Origin: Thermotoga sp.
GTDB lineage: Bacteria > Thermotogota > Thermotogae > B21-G9
NCBI GenBank assembly: GCA_003641545.1
Contig: QNAU01000022.1
Location: 1-11,053, forward strand
Reading direction: 5' to 3'
DNA: 11,053 nucleotides
Within the stretch, counting starts at the first letter, position 1; each line of letters begins with the position of its first letter. The notes beneath the pieces are model-generated. The model made no database searches. It was not told the origin of the DNA and worked only from the letters and a program-made list of their open reading frames with translations. Made by a program: the position numbers and the translations under genes. Shown in pieces: positions 7,648 through 11,053 of the stretch.

Positions 7648-8121
7648 TCAATCGCTTCTTTTCAGATATTCCTCCAACATTTTTGCCTTTTCAAATCTTC
7701 CAAGTTTTCTATACGCTTCCATCTCGTATTTCAAATCCAACACGGGCAAATACATATCTTCGAATTCCACGAATTTCAAATATTTCGCGATGTCCACCGG
7801 CTCTTCCCATCGATCCCCAACTTTCTTCTGTATATTCCCCATTATCTCCACCTTGATTTTATTTATGGAAAGCACCCCAAAATAGGATTTCATGATTTCA
7901 CTCACTCTGAATCTGACCTTCTCCACTACGAAATCTGAAAATATTCTCTCGATTTCGAAAGCTCCCACCCTGTCAGTCTGGATGTCTATATCTTTCGGGA
8001 TGAGATCGAGTCCTTGAAGTGCAAAACCAACACTCCCTGTAAAAGCCCACAATACATCCTTCCTGTGCTTCAACCTTCCATACAGAATTCTTATGGTTTC
8101 ACCGAATTCCTTCGGTAACAT
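7648..8121 (-). CDS. Small nucleotidyltransferase-fold protein, 157 residues
   Basis: The protein shows the polymerase-beta-type nucleotidyltransferase signature: FTGSVGFALQG (27-37) followed by KDIDIQTD (43-50), with D44 and D46 as likely metal ligands and E in KVEIMG as a candidate third acid. The C-terminal part is helical and ends in a Lys/Glu-rich segment. Substrate and partner are unknown; no HEPN partner gene is adjacent. The frame can be extended to an ATG at 8157, but those 12 residues are encoded by a terminator hairpin after the upstream gene, so I place the start at the ATG at 8121. That start has no clear ribosome site. Alternatives are an antibiotic-type nucleotidyltransferase relative or an orphan regulator; I cannot choose. 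Confidence 0.75.
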   Translation of the reverse strand: MLPKEFGETIRILYGRLKHRKDVLWAFTGSVGFALQGLDLIPKDIDIQTDRVGAFEIERIFSDFVVEKVRFRVSEIMKSYFGVLSINKIKVEIMGNIQKKVGDRWEEPVDIAKYLKFVEFEDMYLPVLDLKYEMEAYRKLGRFEKAKMLEEYLKRSD

Positions 8122-8125
8122 CCCA

Positions 8126-8155
8126 TTAGAAAGGGGATCGCTGGGGGCGATCCCC
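8126..8155 (-). terminator. Intrinsic terminator after the flavoprotein gene
   Basis: Read on the minus strand, GGGGATCGC, a CCCCA loop and GCGATCCCC form a perfect 9-bp GC-rich stem (8133-8155), followed by TTTCTAA. It starts five bases after the flavoprotein stop codon. The T-run is short, so termination may be partial. It lies only 11 bases before the nucleotidyltransferase start and could also limit that gene's transcription or translation. Confidence 0.7.
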
Positions 8156-8160
8156 AAGTT

Positions 8161-9501
8161 TCACATTTTTCTCATCGCATCCTCAGCTGCGAGCAACAAT
8201 GGATAGGTTGTTGGTGCACTTGTGAGAAGAGGATGTGTACCTATCTGCATGGTGTACATGTCGTTGGCTGTAGCTCCCATCTGCATCGCGAGCGCAACTA
8301 TGTTTATCATCTCACCCACACCCTTACCACCTGCTATCTGTCCACCAAGGAGAATACCGCTGGCTTTGGAAAACAGGAGTTTGACGGTGATCTTCGTTGC
8401 ATCCGGTATCTTTCCAGGATGTCTATCCAAACCTTGGGCTTTTCCAATAACATACTCAAAACCTTCCTCTTTCGCCATTTTCTCGTTCAATCCCGCTCTA
8501 CCGAGTGTCAGTCCCTCGACTGATGTGGAATACACCGCGAGATTTCCTTTGTTCATCCTTATCACCTTCAAACCATACAGGTTTGCACCAGCTATTCTCG
8601 CATCGAAAGTCGCGGTGGATGCCAACATCAAACCACTGGGTTTTCTGGTGAAAAAGCTTCTGTGTGCAGCACAATCACCAACCGCGAATACGTCCTTGAC
8701 TGAAGTTCTCATGTATTCATCAACCCATATGCTCCCATTCTCCATCAACCTTATTCCCTTGTCCTTCAACCACCCAGTGTTTGGTCTGTATCCAACCGAG
8801 AATATAACGAGATCCGTTTCCAATTCTTCCCCATTTGATAGTTTCACAGCTCTCACCTTTCCATCACCGAGTATCTTCTCAACTTTCGTCTTCGTGAAAA
8901 CCTTTATTCCTTTGTTTTTCATGTTTTCCTCCAGTATTCCTCCCATATCATCATCGAATGCGTTGGGGAGAAGATTTTCAAGCATCTCGACTATCGTCAC
9001 ATCCTTTCCAAGCTTGTTTATCTCATCGCTGACTTCAACACCTATGAACCCCCCACCGATTATCAAAATCCTGTTGGCAGATTTGACCGCTTCGAGTAGT
9101 TTTTCCAGATAATCTTTGTACTTCGACACAGTGTAAACACCTTCGAGGTCGTGTCCCGGTATCTTCGGAATTATCGGGGTTGATCCAACCGCTAAGATCA
9201 ATTTCTCGTATTCAATCTCCTCGCCGGCTTTCGTTCTGAGCTTTTTCTCCTCGAAGGATACATCCACAACCTCATCCACCAAGAACTCAACCCCGAGCTT
9301 TTCAACTCCGGCGGTACTCATTATGTCTCCATCGACAGATCCAATTGTGCTGAAAATGTAGGGAATCCCGCAGGGAACCAGCCCAACCTTTTCTTCTTTG
9401 ATGATCAAAACATCCTTATCTGGAAAATTCTTCTTCGCGGTTGCAGCAGATATGAGGCCAGCAGGACCCCCACCGATGACGACTATCTCTTTTTTCATCA
9501 T
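8161..9501 (-). CDS. CoA-disulfide reductase / NAD(P)H oxidase family flavoprotein
   Basis: This 446-residue cytoplasmic FAD enzyme belongs to the single-cysteine pyridine nucleotide-disulfide oxidoreductases. It has the FAD-binding GGGPAG (10-15), the redox cysteine C44 in LVPCGIPY, the NAD(P)H-binding GGGFIGVE (149-156), SVGYRPNT (235-242), the second FAD motif VFAVGDC (271-277) and the C-terminal dimerisation domain (about 325-446). Family members reduce CoA disulfide, oxygen, or in heat-loving archaea sulfur in a CoA-dependent way. The lack of the NADH-oxidase active-site histidine near residue 10 leans toward CoA-disulfide or sulfur reductase. Two ATGs lie in tandem; GGGAGGTG at 9506-9513 is better spaced for the second (9498). 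The gene has its own promoter and a terminator, so it is probably monocistronic. Confidence 0.88.
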   Translation of the reverse strand: MMKKEIVVIGGGPAGLISAATAKKNFPDKDVLIIKEEKVGLVPCGIPYIFSTIGSVDGDIMSTAGVEKLGVEFLVDEVVDVSFEEKKLRTKAGEEIEYEKLILAVGSTPIIPKIPGHDLEGVYTVSKYKDYLEKLLEAVKSANRILIIGGGFIGVEVSDEINKLGKDVTIVEMLENLLPNAFDDDMGGILEENMKNKGIKVFTKTKVEKILGDGKVRAVKLSNGEELETDLVIFSVGYRPNTGWLKDKGIRLMENGSIWVDEYMRTSVKDVFAVGDCAAHRSFFTRKPSGLMLASTATFDARIAGANLYGLKVIRMNKGNLAVYSTSVEGLTLGRAGLNEKMAKEEGFEYVIGKAQGLDRHPGKIPDATKITVKLLFSKASGILLGGQIAGGKGVGEMINIVALAMQMGATANDMYTMQIGTHPLLTSAPTTYPLLLAAEDAMRKM

Positions 9502-9505
9502 CGCG

Positions 9506-9513
9506 CACCTCCC
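9506..9513 (-). promoter_or_regulatory. Strong ribosome binding site of the flavoprotein gene
   Basis: GGGAGGTG on the minus strand is a near-perfect match to the 16S anti-Shine-Dalgarno. It is 4 bases from the first ATG (9501) and 7 from the second (9498), which favours the second as the main start. Confidence 0.75.
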
Positions 9514-9577
9514 TATTTCTTATTTTTTGTTAAATTCATCACAAGATTGTAAAAAAATAAAAGATCATTGCTTTTAT

Positions 9578-9586
9578 AGTATAACA
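9578..9586 (-). promoter_or_regulatory. Extended -10 promoter of the flavoprotein gene
   Basis: The minus strand reads TGTTATACT, an extended -10 element. The -35 position falls on TTCATG, which lies inside a perfect 14-bp palindrome at 9596-9609. Transcription would begin near 9571, giving an AU-rich leader of about 70 bases. Confidence 0.5.
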
Positions 9587-9595
9587 CCATTTTCA

Positions 9596-9609
9596 AATTT
9601 CATGAAATT
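9596..9609. promoter_or_regulatory. Perfect 14-bp palindrome AATTTCATGAAATT, possible operator
   Basis: This even palindrome overlaps the -35 region of the minus-strand promoter for the flavoprotein. Allowing one bulged base, symmetry extends to TTCAA at the left and TTGAA at the right. The position fits a repressor site; the binding protein is unknown. Confidence 0.4.
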
Positions 9610-9651
9610 GAAGCGATTGGATGGTGATACTCGAATCACTGAATCAATACA

Positions 9652-9663
9652 ACCATCGATGGT
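9652..9663. promoter_or_regulatory. Perfect 12-bp palindrome ACCATCGATGGT upstream of argG
   Basis: This palindrome ends 39 bases before the argG -10 box. Weaker dyads flank it: GTGAT/ATCAC (9624-9639) and CTTGT/ACAAG (9673-9686), the latter over the argG -35 position. They could form a regulatory region, for example for an arginine repressor, but none clearly matches the ArgR box as I know it. Confidence 0.3.
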
Positions 9664-9702
9664 CAATCTCATCTTGTGGGAACAAGTTTCATTCGAACGT
9701 TG

Positions 9703-9708
9703 TATAAT
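9703..9708 (+). promoter_or_regulatory. argG promoter -10 box TATAAT
   Basis: A perfect TATAAT preceded by TG lies 30 bases before the argG ATG. Transcription would start near 9715, leaving a leader of about 23 bases that carries the ribosome site. The -35 region (around 9680-9685, GAACAA) is poor, which leaves room for regulation. Confidence 0.55.
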
Positions 9709-9737
9709 ATGAAAAATTTCTCACGGTGGTGATCCAA

Positions 9738-11006
9738 ATGGCAAAGGAAAAGGTGGTTCTCGCTTACAGTGGTGGATTGGATACCTCGGTCATACTGAGT
9801 TGGCTCGTGGACAAAGGATACGATGTCATAGCCTTCGTTGGAAATATTGGACAGAGAGAAAATTTCGATGAGATAAGGGAAAAAGCCCTGAAAAGTGGGG
9901 CAACAAAAGTCTACGTTGAGGATCTGAGGCGAGAATTCGTAACGGATTTCATCTTCACCGCTCTCATGGGGAATGCCATATACGAGGGGAGATATCTTCT
10001 TGGAACATCACTCGCACGTCCTCTCTTAGCCAAGAGGCAGGTTGAAATCGCGGAGAAAGAAGGGGCGCAATACGTTGCACACGGTGCGACGGGGAAGGGG
10101 AATGACCAGGTGAGATTTGAGCTGACTTATGCCGCTTTGAATCCGGATTTGAAGGTGATATCACCGTGGAAGGATCCAGAATTTCTATCTCAATTCGAAG
10201 GTAGAACTGACCTTCTCGAGTATGCCAAGAAGAAAGGAATACCAGTTAAAGCCACCGTGGAGAAGCCATACAGTGAGGATGAGAATCTGATGCACATATC
10301 GCATGAAGCCGGATTGCTTGAGGATCCGATGTACAGACCCGATGAGAGTATATTCAGCATGACCGTTTCTCCGAAGGATGCACCGGATGAGGAAACGATA
10401 ATAGAGATCCACTTCAAGGATGGAAGACCGATAAAGGTTGTCAACGAAAAGGAAGGTGTTGAAATAACCGATCCACTCGAATTGTTCATCTATCTCAACG
10501 AGGTGGGGATGAAAAATGGGGTTGGAAGGGTCGACATGGTGGAGAACAGATTCATAGGAATAAAATCGCGTGGGGTTTATGAAACACCTGGCGCAACGAT
10601 ACTCTGGATAGCACACAGAGATATAGAGGGTATAGCGATGGACAAGGAAGTTATGCATCTCAGGGATATGCTCGCGCCGAAATTTTCGGAGTTGATATAC
10701 AACGGATTCTGGTTCTCACCCGAGATGGATTTCATATTGGCCGCTTTCAAGAAGGCTCAGGAAAAGATAGATGGAAGGGTTGTTCTGTCGATATACAAAG
10801 GGAACGTCGTACCGATAGGAAGGGAATCTCCCACTTCTCTTTACGACAGGGAATTATCCAGTATGGATGTTGAGGGTGGATTCAATTCGCTGGACTCAAG
10901 GGGATTCATAAATATACACTCCATAAGGTTGAAGGCTCATAACTTGGTTTTGAGAAAGAGGAATCCTTACGATTGGAGGAAGGAACTTTACAGGAGCGAA
11001 GATTGA
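9738..11006 (+). CDS. argG: Argininosuccinate synthase
   Basis: The enzyme joins citrulline and aspartate with ATP to form argininosuccinate, the penultimate step of arginine synthesis, in the cytoplasm. Landmarks are the ATP loop AYSGGLDTS (9-17), [60 protein letters not shown] and YETPGATIL, all in the normal order; at 422 residues the length is typical for the family. The frame opens at a GTG at 9726, but that codon lies in GGTGGTGA (9725-9732), which is the likely ribosome site for the ATG at 9738. I therefore use 9738. The motif GNIGQREN is of the subtype shared with Thermotoga and animal ASS1 rather than the E. coli enzyme. The stop is directly followed by the argH ATG. Confidence 0.95.
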   Translation: MAKEKVVLAYSGGLDTSVILSWLVDKGYDVIAFVGNIGQRENFDEIREKALKSGATKVYVEDLRREFVTDFIFTALMGNAIYEGRYLLGTSLARPLLAKRQVEIAEKEGAQYVAHGATGKGNDQVRFELTYAALNPDLKVISPWKDPEFLSQFEGRTDLLEYAKKKGIPVKATVEKPYSEDENLMHISHEAGLLEDPMYRPDESIFSMTVSPKDAPDEETIIEIHFKDGRPIKVVNEKEGVEITDPLELFIYLNEVGMKNGVGRVDMVENRFIGIKSRGVYETPGATILWIAHRDIEGIAMDKEVMHLRDMLAPKFSELIYNGFWFSPEMDFILAAFKKAQEKIDGRVVLSIYKGNVVPIGRESPTSLYDRELSSMDVEGGFNSLDSRGFINIHSIRLKAHNLVLRKRNPYDWRKELYRSED

Positions 11007-11053
11007 ATGAGAAAGTTGTGGGATAAAGGCTACGAGTTGAACGAAGAGGTGGA
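11007..11053 (+). CDS. argH: Argininosuccinate lyase, N-terminal fragment (cut by window end)
   Basis: The ATG follows the argG stop with no gap and reads MRKLWDKGYELNEEV before the window ends. KLWxKGYEL at the N-terminus matches the argininosuccinate lyase subtype that often follows argG. The lyase splits argininosuccinate to arginine and fumarate. Only 15 codons are present, so the call rests on this short match and on its place after argG. AGGAGCG at 10992-10998 can serve as the ribosome site. Confidence 0.8.
   Translation, partial: MRKLWDKGYELNEEV

Noticed and set aside
8125..8130. TCTAAT as a -10 box for a leaderless nucleotidyltransferase transcript
   Set aside because: A -35 would fall in the terminator stem and the predicted start would lie inside the ATG region; the same bases are better explained as the terminator T-run.
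8222..9112. Long plus-strand frame of 296 residues opposite the flavoprotein gene
   Set aside because: The minus-strand flavoprotein has complete family motifs, while the opposite frame has none, and no ribosome site or promoter supports it.
9398..9712. Plus-strand frame of 104 residues running through the flavoprotein start and the divergent promoters
   Set aside because: Crosses the flavoprotein 5' end, its ribosome site and two promoters, with no protein-like motifs.

Overview
The window looks like an ordinary chromosomal stretch from a thermophilic bacterium, most likely a member of the Thermotogota. Arginine is written mainly with AGA/AGG and isoleucine often with ATA. Genes are packed with overlapping start and stop codons, and the ArgG closely resembles the Thermotoga type as I remember it. 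The taxonomic call is inference from codon use and protein style, not a database match.

Layout. (1) Plus strand, 1-3452: the C-terminal half of diaminopimelate decarboxylase (lysA), a PAS/AAA+/Fis sigma-54-type activator that overlaps it by ATGA, a small unrecognised 83-residue protein, and a DUF1385 (YqhQ-type) membrane protein. (2) Minus strand, 9501-3282, read right to left: a CoA-disulfide-reductase-like flavoprotein with its own promoter and hairpin terminator, a small nucleotidyltransferase-fold protein, a COG1078-type HD phosphohydrolase, a membrane-anchored nucleotide-sugar dehydratase (WbpM/PglF/CapD type), and a WecA/TagO-type polyprenyl-phosphate sugar-1-phosphate transferase. (3) Plus strand, 9726 to the end: argG and the first 15 codons of argH, behind a promoter in a divergent intergenic region that holds several dyads. 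No gene-free stretch exceeds 300 bases. I see no tRNA, rRNA, CRISPR array, insertion sequence or attachment site.

How the genes fit together. lysA and argGH are the last step of lysine synthesis and the last two steps of arginine synthesis. The dehydratase and WecA-like transferase form a translationally coupled pair that could make and load the first sugar of a surface polysaccharide on undecaprenyl phosphate. The HD protein and the dehydratase lie in one reading frame separated by a single stop codon. The flavoprotein may serve thiol redox balance or sulfur reduction.

Most notable points. The DUF1385 and WecA-like genes converge and overlap by 171 bp in exactly complementary codon register, so an acidic tail on one is the antisense of two membrane helices on the other. 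The activator keeps GAFTGA but has lost one of the two conserved arginines near its ATPase interface. The dehydratase has no convincing start codon. The nucleotidyltransferase probably starts 36 bases downstream of its longest possible start, because the longer version begins inside a terminator. I found no clear new multi-gene system.
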